Assembly (NCBI GenBank): GCA_032622095.1
Contig: CP136061.1
Span: forward strand, 15,128,440 to 15,192,439
Reading direction: 5' to 3'
Length of the DNA: 64,000 bases
Origin: Siphonodentalium dalli
Taxonomy: Eukaryota > Mollusca > Scaphopoda > Gadilida > Siphonodentaliidae
Shown here: positions 1 through 13,010 of the stretch, one piece after another
Numbering within the stretch: the first letter of the stretch is position 1
Layout: the number at the start of each line of letters is the position of its first letter
The notes under the pieces: generated by a model
The model's input: the letters and a program-made list of their open reading frames with translations, nothing else
Database searches by the model: none
What the model was told of the DNA's origin: nothing
Program-made: the position numbers and the translations under genes

Positions 1-1160
1 ACTTATTTATACGTTATCAGATATAATCATGTCCATATTTATACGTATCAAATATAATCACGTCCATATTTATACGTTGTCAGATATAATCATGTCCATG
101 TTTATACTTTACCAGATATAATCATGTTCATATATTTACGTTATCAGATATAATCATGTCATTACGTATTCGTTATGAGATAATATCATGTTCATATTTA
201 TGCGTTATCAGATATAATCATGTCCATATTTATATGTTATCACATATAATCTTATCCATATTTATACGTTATCAGATATAATCATGTTCATATTTATACG
301 TCATCAGATATAATCATGTTCATATTTATACGTTATCAGATATAGTCATGTCCATGTTTATACGTTATCAAATGTAATCATGTCCATATGTATACGTTGT
401 CAGATATCATCTATGTAAATTTATACGTTATCATATATAATCATTTCCATATTTATACGTCATGAGATATAACCATGTTCATATTTATACGTTATCAGAT
501 ATAGTCATGTCCATATTTATACGTTATCAAATGTAATCATGTCCATATGTATACGTTATCAGATATCATCTATGTCAATTTATACGTTATCATATATAAT
601 CATTTCCATATTTATACTTTATCAGATATAATTATATTCGAAGTTATCCGTTATAAAATATAATCATGTTCAAATATGTGCGTTATTAAATATGCTCTTA
701 TTCAAATGTATGCGTTATCAAATATAATCTTATTCAAATGTATGCATTATCAAATATAATCTTATTCAAATGTATGCGCTATCAAACATAATCATATTCA
801 AATGTATGCGTTATCAAATATAATCGTTCAAATGTATGCGTTATCAAATATAATCTTATTCAAATTTATGCGTTATCAAATATAATCATATTCAAATGTA
901 TGCGTTATCAAATATAATCGTTCAAATGTATGCGTTATCAAATATAATCTTATTCAATTTTATGCGTTATCAAATATAATTATATTCAAATGTATGCGTT
1001 ATCAAATATAATCATGTTAAAATGTATGCGTTATCAAATATTATCTTATTCAAATGTATGCGTTATCAAATATTATCATGTTCAAATGTATGCGTTATCA
1101 AATATTATCTTATTCTATTTAAAGTTATCAGATATAATCATGTTCGTATTTATGCGCTAC
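1..1160. repeat. Degenerate ~32-bp minisatellite
   Basis: A diverged tandem array built on units such as TTATACGTTATCAGATATAA followed by TCATGTCCATA. The left part uses TTTATACG and the right part (from about 650) uses the variant AATGTATGCGTTATCAAATA. Unit length drifts around 29-32 bp with small indels. A stray pair of units recurs at about 1726-1790. It opens short frames on both strands that have no coding character. Confidence 0.9.
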
Positions 1161-1162
1161 CA

Positions 1163-1320
1163 CATAAAATTGGAAGTTGTCGTGATATCCTGACTGACAA
1201 ATACACGCATCGGAAGCTGTTAGAATACAAAAACTGACGACGGAAACGGAACGAGAACCCGATGCGTATACACGGTGCATGATTAATTGAGACCATAATC
1301 CCCGTGAATGTAATAATACA
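1163..1320. repeat. Dispersed duplicate, copy 1
   Basis: About 150 bp that recurs at 1795-1940. Shared blocks include GGAAGCTGTTAGAATACAAA and GATGCGTATAC. Both copies follow units of the 32-bp minisatellite, so array and flank appear to have been copied together. Confidence 0.75.
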
Positions 1321-1794
1321 AGTGAGTGGTGACAAGTGGTCTACTTTTGACATCTTTCCACACATAACTGATACCAACGCCCGGTCTTTATTTTTACCAC
1401 ACCGCAACATAATATAGTATAGTTCGCTAATTATGGATTTTGTTACATTTTGCATACAACTTTAGCCGACATATTTAATCACACAAAATGAGCATTACCA
1501 ATGCAGTATTATGTAGTATGTATAGTCATATAAGTACACAATGTATACCTAGACTTATAAATATGACAAACGCATGCAGTTGGATGTACTCTAGGTATAT
1601 TTTATAAAATAAGTATAATTATATGTACTTGAAATTAAATTTGATGTTTTGGGAAACCAATATTCAGAATAATATAAGCTGTGTTGAAGCAACATCGAAG
1701 CGTTACTCGATAGACTCTTTACAACAAATATAATCATGTTTGTATGTATGCGTTATCACATATCATCATGTTCATATTTATGCGTTATCATACT

Positions 1795-1940
1795 TGCCGT
1801 GATATCCCGACTGGAAAATACAAGCACCGGAAGCTGTTAGAATACAAAAACCGACGAAGGAAACGAAACGAGCAACTGATGCGTATACGCGGTGTTTATT
1901 TGGGCCCATAATTCCCGTCGAATGTAATCCAGTGGATGGA
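1795..1940. repeat. Dispersed duplicate, copy 2
   Basis: Second copy of the 1163-1320 segment, roughly 80% alike by eye, again preceded by two units of the TATGCGTTATCA minisatellite (1726-1790). Confidence 0.75.
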
Positions 1941-2822
1941 CTTCCTGCGTTCTCCGGCGATTATTCGCGGGTCGTACACCGTCTCAGCTAATCTAGTGTG
2001 TCGTCACACACGCGATGGGATATCTCCTCCATATATCAAGCAATCTTATTGGATTATTGTGTGAGCTGAATCCCATCTGGCTCATTGGAATTTGAAAAAT
2101 CAATTCCCTCCCCTTTTTATGTGGAATACGGCCCATTTAGTAGCTCATTACTGGCCGAAAATAATTGGAGGATGCAAGGGGGCTCTCGGGAGTCTCGCTT
2201 TAATGTCCCGACGTGTTTGAGAGTATTTGTTGGCCCTGCCTATCGATGAGATAATCACACCATCGTCTGTGCAAAGTTTTCGTTTAATTCCGCGATTTCG
2301 ATTTCCCATTCCCTGTCCAATAATTCATTATCCCTGGTCAATGTGATGTCAACAGCGATTTTCATTAACGTCGTTTACGTTAGAAGAAACAAACATACCC
2401 TATTCATCGTCTGGAACAAGTATTTGTGTTTGGTATCATGTTTCATCATGTTTCAGTCGCTTTTGCTATCGAAGCCGGTGTATATTTCGATCTTCTACGA
2501 TCTTAATCAGCTTGTGACAATAAGTATTGAGACCTCGGTTGGATTCGTCACCCCTACACTTCACCCCTACACTTCACCCCTACACTTCACCAGAGGAAAA
2601 TGTTTAGTTTGAAACTCCATTCCTCACAGAAGAGCACTCTGTTTCTTGTTTCATTATTGAGGGTTTATCGTTGCTGCGGCAACTGAGTCCGCGTTCCCAA
2701 ACTACAGTAACAGTTTAATGACATAAATAACGTCCACACGAGACCGATGTCAAAATAATAAAAACATGTTAACAAGTTTTGAACATAATATATATACACC
2801 AATAACTATTAATATAATCATA
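1941..2822. other. Unassigned sequence with a 13-bp triplet
   Basis: No gene seen. The only structure is three perfect copies of CCCCTACACTTCA at 2551-2589. Confidence 0.6.
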
Positions 2823-3759
2823 TTTATTACATGATCATACCCTTATTACATGATCCTACCATTATTACATGATCCTACCCTTATTACATGATCCTACCCT
2901 TATTACATGACCCTACCCTTATTACATGATCCTACCCTTATTACATGATCCTACCCTTATTACATGATCCTACCCTTATTACATGATCCTACCCTTATTA
3001 CATGATCCTACCCTTATTACATGATCCTACCCTTATTACATGATCCTACCCTTATTACATGATCCTACCCTTATTACATGATCCTACCCTTATTACATGA
3101 TCCTACCCTTATTACATGATCCTACCCTTATTACATGATCCTACCCTTATTACATGATCCTACCCTTATTACATGATCCTACCCTTATTACATGATCCTA
3201 CCCTTATTACATGATCCTACCCTTATTACATGATCCTACCCTTATTACATGATCCTACCCTTATTACATGATCCTACCCTTATTACATGATCCTACCCTT
3301 ATTACATGATCCTACCCTTATTACATGATCCTACCCTTATTACATGATCCTACCCTTATTACATGATCCTACCCTTATTACATGATCCTACCCTTATTAC
3401 ATGATCCTACCCTTATTACATGATCCTACCCTTATTACATGATCCTACCCGTATTACATGATCCTACCCTTATTACATGATCCTACCCTTATTACATGAT
3501 CCTACCCTTATTACATGATCCTACCCTTATTACATGATCCTACCCTTATTACATGATCCTACCCTTATTACATGATCCTACCCTTATTACATGATCCTAC
3601 CCTTATTACATGATCCTACCCTTATTACATGATCCTACCCTTATTACATGATCCTACCCTTATTACATGATCCTACCCTTATTACATGACCCTACCCTTA
3701 TTACATGATCCTACCCTTATTACATGATCCTACCCTTATTACATGATCCTACCCTTATT
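2823..3759. repeat. Highly homogeneous 19-bp satellite
   Basis: About 49 tandem copies of TTATTACATGATCCTACCC. Almost all units are identical. Exceptions are a few single-base changes, for example GATCATACCC near 2833, CCCGTATTAC near 3448 and ATGACCCTACCC near 2918 and 3687. Such uniformity implies recent expansion or active homogenisation. Confidence 0.97.
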
Positions 3760-4244
3760 CCATTCAATAAACCTATTCTATAAATTGTGATATTATACGT
3801 TCGTTTAATAGCAGTAAATAGTGCAAGGTGACCTTTGACTTCCGGTTTGTCGTCTGTTTACATTCCACACGCTACGTTTCTAAATACTATGGCTTTCAAT
3901 ATTTTCCCAAATAACTATAATGAATAAAGAGTTTGAAAAGGTATGTCATTAAATACACGCCATTAAATACGCCAAAGAGTCTTTATTTATCTGGAACTAT
4001 TTCTTAACGCGGACAAACAACCATAGTAACGTGAAACGTCATCGCATGCCTTGTAGACGCCGCTGTTAGTTTCGCATCACATTTGTTGATTTAAGTATGC
4101 ATTGCCGAGGTTTCGGATCATATAATAAATAGAATCTACAATTCGTCCACAGTTTTTAACGGAATTTACAAAACTCGTCCAGTAAATTAGATCAATAATT
4201 ATTGCATAATCATATCAGTATAATTTGACCTTTCTTTTAAAAGT
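3760..4244. other. Unassigned sequence with an element end
   Basis: No gene seen. Positions 4160-4190 (AATTTACAAAACTCGTCCAG and following bases) match one arm of the inverted repeat at the right edge of the window (63911-63998), so it is probably a fragment of the same element. Confidence 0.5.
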
Positions 4245-4312
4245 GTCCGGACCATGTTGTATGTCCGGACCATGTTGTATGTCCGGACCATGTTGTATGT
4301 CCGGACCATGTT
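4245..4312. repeat. 18-bp tandem repeat
   Basis: Three full copies and one partial copy of GTCCGGACCATGTTGTAT. The unit contains the palindrome GGTCCGGACC-like core TCCGGA. Confidence 0.95.
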
Positions 4313-5244
4313 GCGGATTATGTTGTATGTATGTGGCTCGTTGTTTTGCATTATCCATTGGAATTTGTGGCCTTCATTCAATCCAATAAATTTAGCAGTC
4401 GTCATTCCTATATATTTACACACTAAGTGTTGTCATCACTAAATCCAGCATTCTGATTGGTCGGCGCCCACGTGGCTAGTTGCAGTTATTTCTCGGTGAA
4501 TGCGTAACGCCTCATAACACCAAGCTAATAACACCATCGATACGTCATTAGGTTTGGAAAGACGAACGCGTAATGCTTTGGGCGCATTTTGACTCGCGCA
4601 GGATTGACTAAATACATCATCGGGTTTCAACATGAAGAGAAATTGTTCCTATTAACTTTTGCCAAGGGTGCTATTGGGTATTTTGGGCTGATCTTGTCAC
4701 GATACACTTTTCGATTTAAATATATTTACAAAAGCGGCTTTTTCGCTAAATGTATATAAATATAAGGATTAACTGTCATGTGGACTATTTTTATGCAGAT
4801 GTAACGTATGTATGGCATATGTTTACATGCATTCCGGTTCAGAACGATTTATTGCGAGGGACAACGAACTCAAACATGCTTATAAAATGTATCTATACCA
4901 CAGAGAATGACGTGAGAAGTAAAACCTCTAGTTCCACATGTAACGATACTACTGTATTCCATTCAGATTGAGATCTGATTGCCCATTTTCAGACATGCTA
5001 TTGTGAACAGATAAATAACAACATTTCTATCTAAACAAACAGCAGTAACCCTGGAATGAAAGATGCAAACAAAACCAATTATAACGTCATTGGAAGTCCT
5101 TATTATGGTAAAAAATCGTACTAAATGTCATTGGGATTTGATATCCCGTGGCTGAGACACAAAAATCAACATTTCCAGATAAAGGAAGGAAATAATTATA
5201 GAACGGAGAATGTGAACAACGCCGTTTAACATTTTAACGCTCGT
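4313..5244. other. Unassigned sequence
   Basis: No gene or tandem array seen. GCATTCTGATTGGTCG at about 4450 recurs almost exactly at about 12170, and in part near 12038, which may mark a dispersed element end or a shared CCAAT-type motif. Confidence 0.4.
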
Positions 5245-6215
5245 AGCGCACACTATTAAGGGCCTTATGGCTATTATGGACCGGTGGGTATGAACGACAT
5301 ACACTATTAAGGACCGGGTGGATATGCATAACGCACACTATTATGGACAGGTGGCTATGCACAACGCACACTATTAAGGACCGGTGGTTATGCACAACGC
5401 ACACTATTAAGGACCGGTGGCTATGCACAACGCACACTATTAAGGACCGGGTGGATATGCACAACGCACACTATTATGGACAGGTGGATATGCACAACGC
5501 ACACTTTTAAGGACCGGGTGGCTATGCAGAGCGCACACTATTATGGCAGGTGGGTATGCACGACACACAATATTAAGGACCGGGTGGATATGCACAACGC
5601 ACACTATTATGGACCGGTGGCTATGCACAACGCACACTATTAAGGACCGGGTGGCTATGCAGAGCGCACACTATTATGGACAGGTGGGTATGCACGACAC
5701 ACACTATTAAGGACCGGGTGGATATGCACAACGCACACTATTATGGACAGGTGGCTATGCACAACGCACACTATTAAGGACCGGTGGCTATGCACAACGC
5801 ACACTATTAAGGAGCGGTGGCTATGCACAGCGCACACTATTATGGACAGGTGGGTATGCACGACACACACTATTAAGGACCGGGTGGATATGCACAACGC
5901 ACACTATTATGGACAGGTGGCTATGCACAACGTAAACTATTATGGACAGGTGGCAATGCATAACGCACACTATTAAGGACAGCGCACACTATTGTGGACA
6001 TGTGGGTATGCACGACACACACTATTAAATACCGGGTGGATATGCACAACGCACACTATTAAGGACCGGGTGGCTATGCACAGCGCACACTATTATGGAC
6101 CGGGTGGATATGCACAACGCACACTATTATGGACAGGTGGCTATGCACAACGCACACTAATAAGGACCGGTGGCTATGCACAACGCACACTAGTAAAGAC
6201 CGGGTGTCTATGCAC
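5245..6215. repeat. 33/34-bp minisatellite
   Basis: About 29 units built around GCACACTATTAAGGACCG followed by GGTGGCTATGCACAAC. Units alternate between variants: TTAAGGACC or TTATGGACA, GGGTGG or GGTGG, CACAACGC or CAGAGCGC. The mixture of 33- and 34-bp units keeps several frames open. Those open frames are shadows, not genes. Confidence 0.95.
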
Positions 6216-6499
6216 ACCGTCGGGTTGGGAGCTGACGCTAATGGTGCCCAGTGTGTAGTAATGTGTGCGCGTTAAAGAACCCTAACACAGAGATGAAGTC
6301 ACGAGTAAATGGCAAACTTAAACTCAAATTCGAGTCATTGAGCTCACGGGACCAAAGTGGGTTATATGCACTAGTATATGAGCCTGTAGAGTGTTATCAC
6401 TGCCCTTCCAGCTGAATAAACTCACTTATAATTTGAGAATAAGTATATTCAGGGACATGGTCACAGCCAACATATCATTGCGCAAATATAATCATATTA

Positions 6500-6720
6500 G
6501 TCCTATATATTCACATAGGTTCACATTGGACTTGTTTGATTCTGAAATAACACAACAGTGGGCGTATGTATACCCGTGAGTCCGTTGAATGGCACGGGCC
6601 GCAGTTTTAGGTTCATATAGAGCCTAATTCAGATTAAAATAATGCCGATATGGGCTTACTCGTGTTTTTGAAATAAGTTCAATATGAGCTTATTTTAAGG
6701 TGAACAGGATGTGACAGCAT
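6500..6720. repeat. Dispersed repeat shared with 38 kb
   Basis: Shares ordered blocks with 38057-38310, including AATAATGCCGATATGGGCTT and GAAATAAGTTCAATA. The two copies have diverged considerably. There is no coding capacity, so it is an old dispersed element of unknown class. Confidence 0.7.
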
Positions 6721-7347
6721 TGGAAACCTCAACCCCAACCCTTCCTCCACCCAAGGAAGAATGTTCTCTAACGACACCACTGAAACTCTATTCTAGAATT
6801 AACACTTTGTGTGGTATTTTAATTTCCTATGAATATATATGAAATTATCTGCTGACAACATGGATATGAACCGGAGATGGAACTGGGAAATCGTAGTAAA
6901 TTATGAACGAAAATGCAAAGTTAGTCACAACTCGGCGAGAATTAAAATTCTTCGTGTCAGATTTGAGGAACGTAAATAGTGCATTGTCTTCGATCAGCCA
7001 GATGGGTATTAAACATGGATTTTTTTGTAAAATGAAAAGAAACAATCGTATTTCATTGGTCATTAATTTAGTGCACATAAGTCATTGTGTTTGATATAAT
7101 GCTCATATCCCAATCGTGGAGATAGTTTTCATTCCAGAAACGACAGTATTTGGAACTTTAGTCTGCAATTTAAGCTTGTTCGGATATGTAATGTTTCAGT
7201 TGCGTATTGGGAATAGTTTGAAACATAACAACAAGTACATAACATACATTTAATGAACGAAAACATCATGTTAAAAAATTACAAAACTCTATACAATAAT
7301 GTTATATCCGAATGAATGACGCATGTGCCGCACAATTGCAGAATGAT
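6721..7347. other. Unassigned sequence
   Basis: AT-rich and without a recognisable gene, tandem array or clear inverted repeat. Confidence 0.5.
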
Positions 7348-7420
7348 GTCCACATAAGGTGAATTTAGTCACGCTATCCCACACATCGGGCTAGCATCAC
7401 TAAATTCACCTTCTGTGGAC
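7348..7420. mobile_element. Hairpin MITE-like repeat (GTCCAC...GTGGAC)
   Basis: Imperfect inverted repeat: GTCCACATAAGGTGAATTTA on the left and TAAATTCACCTTCTGTGGAC on the right, with about 30 nt between. Related hairpins occur at 11059-11124 and 22835-22905, all carrying GGTGAATTT and AAATTCACC arms ending in GAGGTC-like sequence. This fits a small dispersed foldback family. Confidence 0.7.
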
Positions 7421-7890
7421 CTTATTTGAGTTTGAAGAGAGAAACCAGCAGTATTGGAAAAAATACAGAGCAGACATACAAGAAAGACATATTAAGATAG
7501 AAACAGTTATAGAAGAAAAATTAATAACTCCATCACAATTATGTACGGACAACAGCAAATGTAGAAAACATTGCCAACATACAAGAATCATCAACACATG
7601 AATTGTTATTCGAAGAAGACAGGAAAACGATAAACGCTAACATAAAAAAAATGGCGAATTGTAATGAAAACAAAATCTTATCATTCTACATGATTGGTCC
7701 GAAATCAAGAAACAAAAGCCGTCTGTGAAGATAGTTTTAAAATCAAAGCAATTAAGAGGCAAAATTATCAAAGACGCAATTATATGCAACAGAAAAGAAC
7801 GTAAGACCGCAGCTAATTCAAAAATATATTTTATTAAAGATTACACTAAATCGCAAAAGCTTGGAAAAATTGTGAAGAAGTAGAACATTA
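7421..7890 (+). pseudogene. Decayed ORF, possibly from a LINE
   Basis: Coding-like but broken. One frame reads FEERNQQYWKKYRADIQERH and continues to a stop near 7600. A second frame runs HELLFEEDRKTINANIKKM into FYMIGPKSRNK. A third reads KPSVKIVLKSKQLRGK and ends IKDYTKSQKLGKIVKK at about 7880. The lysine/glutamate-rich content and the phrase LRGKIIKD resemble the C-terminal part of LINE ORF1 proteins. A run of ATG triplets (AAGATGATGATGATGATTAT, about 7996-8015) follows about 110 nt later and could be a LINE-style tail. The family assignment is inference; no catalytic motif is visible. Confidence 0.35.
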
Positions 7891-8020
7891 ACAATATCAA
7901 TCGTACGGTGAACAATGTATTGTGATGTGCAAATGTTAAACAACATAATATAATTAACGGGAACCAAGAGTTAATGAGATTCGTTCCTAGAATAAAGATG
8001 ATGATGATGATTATTCTGCT

Positions 8021-8579
8021 TATTTATGCCTCATGCAAAGTATATTTATTGTCAAATTATAACAGGCTTTTTCAGTTTCTTTAAAAAATCTCTTTTTCTA
8101 TTTTAGTTTATGTTCTCTGTATCTCTGTGGGTATACAGCTGCCTACTATGGTATAAATTTCTACTGTAGGTGTAAATGTTCAAACGTAATTTCATGTGTT
8201 AAACGTTTATACCCATAGTAGAACTACATCGTAGTTAGCAAAATAGTTCGTCACATTCATTTAAAATTAGAAGTTGTCATGATATCAATTAGATATGAGG
8301 AACATTGTCTGCATTGCAATATAATGTAGCTTACCATCGATTGACTAGGAAACATGAAAGGTAATTCCAAGTGACTGATCGCTCATAAACAGTCTGACGC
8401 CATGACGTTAATGTATCATTCCTTGTAACGTCGTATGTGTGTCTCCCTGTGAGGATAAACTTTCAAAGAGAAAAGCGGCAGTTGAATTCGCAGAATAAAT
8501 AAAATACATAATTATGGCATAAATAAAATAAACACATATCAGCTGAGAGTACAAAATGTAATTTTTCATATCCTCGGCT
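8021..8579. other. Unassigned sequence with a small inverted repeat
   Basis: No gene seen. Around 8144-8226 CTACTATGGTATAAA pairs imperfectly with TTTATACCCATAGTAG. Confidence 0.4.
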
Positions 8580-9207
8580 AATATGGGTATATTCTATATT
8601 TACAATTTAGTAATTAATTTAGTGTGAAAATTCTCTCTTTCTTGCTCTCTCACTCTCCCTCCCTCTCCCTCTCCCTCTCTCCCTCCCTTCCTCTCTCTCT
8701 CTCTCCCTCCCCTCTCTCTCCCCCTTGACTAATTGCATTGTGTTTGCAAATTATGTTTATAATATGGGTATATTCTATATTTACAATTTAGTAATTAATT
8801 TAGTGTGAAAATTCTCTCTTTCTTGCTCTCTCACTCTCCCTCCCTCTCCCCCTCTCCCTCTCTCCCTCTCTCCCCCTCTCTCTCCCTCCCCTCTCTCTCC
8901 CTCCCCTCTCTCTCCCTCCCTCTCCCTCCCCTCTCCCTCTATCCCTCCCTCCCCCGCTCTCTCTCTCCCTCCCCCTCTCTCTCCTTCTTGACTAATTGCA
9001 TTGTGTTTGCAAATTATGTTTATAATATGGGTATATTCTATATTCTATATTTACAATTTAGTAATTAATTTAGTGTGAAAATTATCTCTTTCTTGCTCTC
9101 TCACTCTCCCTCCCTCTCCCTCTCTCCCTCCCTCCCCCTCTCTCTCTCTCCCTCCCCCTCTCTCTCCCCCTTGGCTAATTGCATTGTGTTTGCAAATTAT
9201 GTTTATG
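8580..9207. repeat. Triplicated unit with CT-rich microsatellite
   Basis: Three tandem copies (about 8580-8758, 8759-9024, 9025-9207) of a unit. Each starts near AATATGGGTATATTCTATAT, passes through TTAGTGTGAAAATTCTCTCT, holds 80-160 bp of variable (CTCT/CCCT)n, and ends with CTAATTGCATTGTGTTTGCA. Copies differ mostly in the length of the pyrimidine tract. The serine/proline/leucine ORFs here are shadows of the CT tract. Confidence 0.93.
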
Positions 9208-9712
9208 CACAGGGAATAGTACCACCACAGCGCCACCTTCCGAGATGCATGAGGAGAGCCGGATAGTTTGTCTCCTCTGTCTAATTTACACATCCCCTTG
9301 TGGATACGCGTGGTGTGTCTGTGGATCGAGATGAATGGTGCTGCCGATATAATCTGATGGCAGTTGAGTAATAACAAATACCTCCGCATCGCAACACTTT
9401 CTTTACCAATAGGATTCCCCATTCACTTATACAAATGTATATCTTGGAATGGTATGTTATTGCGATTGAAACATAAGAACACAAAAAGATGAAACAAGTG
9501 AAGAATGACTCCGATGCAATGGTGGATCATTCAGGCTTGTGACCCGACTCATAACATGTGCGACTAAAATAAAAAAGAATGAAAGTGTCAACGACAATGT
9601 AGCTCAACATGGAGAGGGTGTATTTTAATACATTACATTCAAAGGAACGACAATCTTGATTTACAAATATGTATAACATAATCGACTGGTATAGTAATCT
9701 AACATAATAATG
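9208..9712. other. Unassigned sequence
   Basis: No gene or repeat recognised between the CT-rich triplication and the next minisatellite. Confidence 0.4.
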
Positions 9713-10345
9713 TTTAAACTCACACTGTGAGAGATAGATAATGATTTATACGCCTGTTTAAACTCACACTGTGAGAGATAGTAATCTAACACCGCCTGTT
9801 TAAACTCACACTGTGAGAGATAGATAATGATTTATTGACTGGTATAGTAATCTAACAACGCCTGTTTAAACTCACACTGTGAGAGATAGATAATGATTTA
9901 TTATAATCTAACAACGCCTGTTTAAACTCACACTGTGAGAGATAGATAATGATTTATTATAATCTAACACCGCCTGTTTAAACTCACACTGTGAGAGATA
10001 GATAAGGATTTATTGACTTGTATAGTAATCTAACAACGCCTGTTTAAACTCACACTGTGAGAGATAGATAATGATTTATTGACTGGTATAGTAATCTAAC
10101 AACGCCTGTTTAAACTCACACTGTGAGAGATAGATAATGATTTATTGACTGGTATAGTAATCTAACAACGCCTGTTTAAACTCACACTGTGAGAGATAGA
10201 TAATGATTTATTGACTGGTATAGTAATCTAATAACGCCTGTTTAAACTCACACTGTGAGAGATAGATAATGATTTATTGACTGGTATAGTAATCTAATAA
10301 CGCCTGTTTAAACTCACACTGTGAGAGATAGATAATGATTTATTG
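9713..10345. repeat. 66-bp minisatellite
   Basis: About eleven copies of a unit with an invariant core GTTTAAACTCACACTGTGAG then AGATAGATAATGATTTATT and a variable tail GACTGGTATAGTAATCTAAC. Early units lack part of the tail (40-53 bp); later ones are uniformly 66 bp. The core contains the palindromes GTTTAAAC and CTCACACTGTGAG. Confidence 0.95.
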
Positions 10346-10479
10346 GCAAAAAAACATCCACACGAGGACAGTTTGCTAATACAATGGATAATAGTATACC
10401 AAACATGTGATAATAAAATATACAAGAACAAAATTACATAATATGCTAAGATGTACAAGGAGTCTCAGGATCATGTATC

Positions 10480-10870
10480 ATATTTATGGTTTCCTAACTG
10501 TTATTTGCTCAGCACGAGTATCGAAGAAGCGACGGATCAGTTTACATATTATTCGTGTTAGAGTGGGACAGTCATTTGTCAATATAGTAGTAAATTGATC
10601 GTTGACGTTAATGCGTTGAAAATTTGGATTATGGTTAACCATTGATTCGAGAAGCTATCTTCGTAGTTGTGAATATGCAGTGCATTCCATAAGGAAATGT
10701 ATTTCATCTTCTACGACATCATCGCAGCAAAACACACACTTTCTATTTTCTAAATTTACTGGGGGCTGTAAATGACGCCCCTTTTCTATGTTCTAATGTA
10801 AAAATAAGATTTTTTGAGGCGGTCATTTGAGAGGAAATATTTGCCAAAAAACACTGTATTATCAGAATCT
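10480..10870 (-). pseudogene. LINE reverse transcriptase C-terminal fragment
   Basis: Read on the minus strand, a frame from about 10795 to a stop near 10652 gives IEKGRHLQPPVNLENRK followed by CVFCCDDVVEDEIHFLMEC and TAYSQLRR. The spacing C-x2-C ... VEDE-x-HFL-x2-C-x2-Y-x2-LR is the cysteine/histidine motif found after the reverse transcriptase domain of many non-LTR retrotransposons. The frame is closed upstream and the catalytic RT domain is absent, so this is a dead 3' fragment. Shorter open stretches up to about 11100 on the same strand may belong to it but show no motif. Confidence 0.7.
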
Positions 10871-11058
10871 TAACATGTTCGACTAAAATCAAAAATAAAA
10901 AGTCGCGCGAAGCCACTGCCTCTGATGGAATGTTGGGTTTTCAGAAAATAAGGCTGTCGCATTTTTATGTTGGCGTCTTTTTTTTCAGGAAAAAAATATT
11001 TTAATTCAAGAATGACTTCGCTCATTTGAGGGAATGCGTTTAAATAGTTTGTACCCTG

Positions 11059-11124
11059 AGGTACCCAGATGGTGAATTTATTGCGGCGGGTTAGCGTTAC
11101 CAAATTCACCCTCTGGTGACCTCA
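11059..11124. mobile_element. Hairpin MITE-like repeat, second copy
   Basis: GAGGTACCCAGATGGTGAAT faces ATTCACCCTCTGGTGACCTC across a short loop, related to the hairpins at 7348-7420 and 22835-22905. Confidence 0.65.
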
Positions 11125-12592
11125 TTCTGCTATGAGAGACCAAGACTCAGATTTATGTTCCCAGATGGTGAATATTATGATTTGCACCAATTGGAAATGT
11201 GTCATCTGCCAATTTGGAGGTATAGAGAAACTAAACTAAAAACGAAAAATATTGTTTGAGAAGAAGTTTCTAAAGAAACTAATTTAATAATAAAAATACT
11301 TTTAAGTGAACCCACGTCTTCCGGTAAAGGTATATTTCGTTATTTTCACATGAAACAATTAAAAAAAACACTTGACGCACCACATTCTCTTTGTTCTAAT
11401 CGTTAACATCACGTAGTATAATTAACTTACGACTGTAGATGTTATTCCATGGTGTACCTGTGCATTTTTTTTACATAACCGATATTTAAAAATTCGAAAT
11501 GACATAAACAAAACGATCTCAAATTAAAAAATATATATATGTTCAGTGCCTATCTCAACTTAGTTGATTGGAAATCGGCCACGTATGTATGTTTTGAGAT
11601 GCATGTACATCTTACCAAATTATGTGTACATAATTGTGGGGATCGAACGACCCATCTCAGTTTAAAGCATAATATGTGCTGCACGTGTCTTTAACATACA
11701 ATATAAATATAATATAAACAAGAAGGCGGGAATGGAGTACCGAAAGGTTGAGCTTGACAACTTATAACTTCGCCCCTCAAGATATATCAAACTTATACTA
11801 TTCGTCAGGGTTTAGCGAGGGATAGCGGCCAATCGTAGAATAACCATGTTAATCAACTCCGAATAACACAGAGTTAGAATTGTTATACCCTCGAGTATAC
11901 CGACTTTAATTTGGCATTTGGTATGTCTTATTAACACAAAAACGAAATTGCTGTGTTATACGACAGGGGCTTCGTTTGAAAATAGAACACAAGTGTCTAA
12001 CTACTGGATAAAATTTCACCTCACCCAGAAATGGTGACTTCTGATTGGTCGATAGATGTGACCTATACTGCTATATTTATATTTTAATTTAGCACGCTGC
12101 TACAGTGTATATACTATAGTACATGTATATTGTAATTGAAGTTTAATATTTGTTGCTAAAAGACGCCGCATTCTGATTGGTCGAGAGTTGCTCCCTTAAG
12201 TTTTCGAATTTGTAATGGAGCACGGCGTCCTGACAATGGGACTGCTTCATCCGTAAGGGTTAGAGCACAAGCATTATTCTTTACCAGAATCAATCGAGTC
12301 GAAGACGAGATTTATTCTAGTAAAGAACTATTCGCGTGCTCTGACCGTCTTAGAGCACAATTGATCCCACATAATGCAATCAACTGTAAATGTGCCGTGG
12401 AGCATGTTTTGACCACGACGCACAATCCGTACGCTGGCCGCGATTAGACACATTAGCCGGTTAGCCACGCCCAACAACGTGATTAACATGAATTGATCGC
12501 CGTTGAATGTGAATAGATATGTTCGAAACAACACGGACTGGTCCCACTTTGAAGCGCCCGTGCGATTTGTCTGTTATGAGTTGCGGGTGCCT
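11125..12592. other. Unassigned AT-rich sequence
   Basis: No gene recognised. TTAGAGCACAA recurs at about 12259 and 12350, in inverted form near 12766, and again near 18977, hinting at ends of an old dispersed element. TTCTGATTGGTCG occurs at about 12037 and 12173. Confidence 0.4.
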
Positions 12593-12760
12593 AACAATGG
12601 GATAATCACTGAACTATTCCTTCGCCAGCCTTGGGAATTGGTGTACTTTACCAACAATCAGGATACGATTGCAACAATGGGATAATCACTGAACTATTCC
12701 TTCGCCAGCCTTGGGAATTGATGTGCTTTACCACAAATCAGGGAACGATCGCAACAAGGG
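12593..12760. repeat. 80-bp tandem duplication
   Basis: Two adjacent copies (from 12593 and 12673) sharing AACAATGGGATAATCACTGA and TTCGCCAGCCTTGGGAATTG. They differ at a few positions, and a partial third start is visible at about 12753. Confidence 0.9.
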
Positions 12761-13010
12761 ATTGTGCTCTAACGCTTATTATTGAACTTCCAATACATTC
12801 TTCATTCATTAACTGTTTATCGACCAGGGAATAATCATATTTTTCCCTCAGTAATATGGGCTGTACTTGATTTTTATTAAAATCTCCTGAAGATTTTGTA
12901 CAGTCCAGCAGTTTGTGCTGATTAGATGCCGTGTACTAAATATTCACAATACAAGTTCGAATTGTTCTGTGAAATATAATATATAGAGCATGTCTTGCCG
13001 TTGATTACGC

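Noticed and set aside
5245-6215. Possible CRISPR array because of regular direct repeats
   Set aside because: Units are contiguous with no unique spacers, in a eukaryotic context with spliced genes; it is a minisatellite. The same applies to all other arrays here.
8805-9422. Ser/Pro/Leu-rich ORFs in the CT-rich region
   Set aside because: Translation of a pyrimidine microsatellite; varies in length between the three tandem copies.
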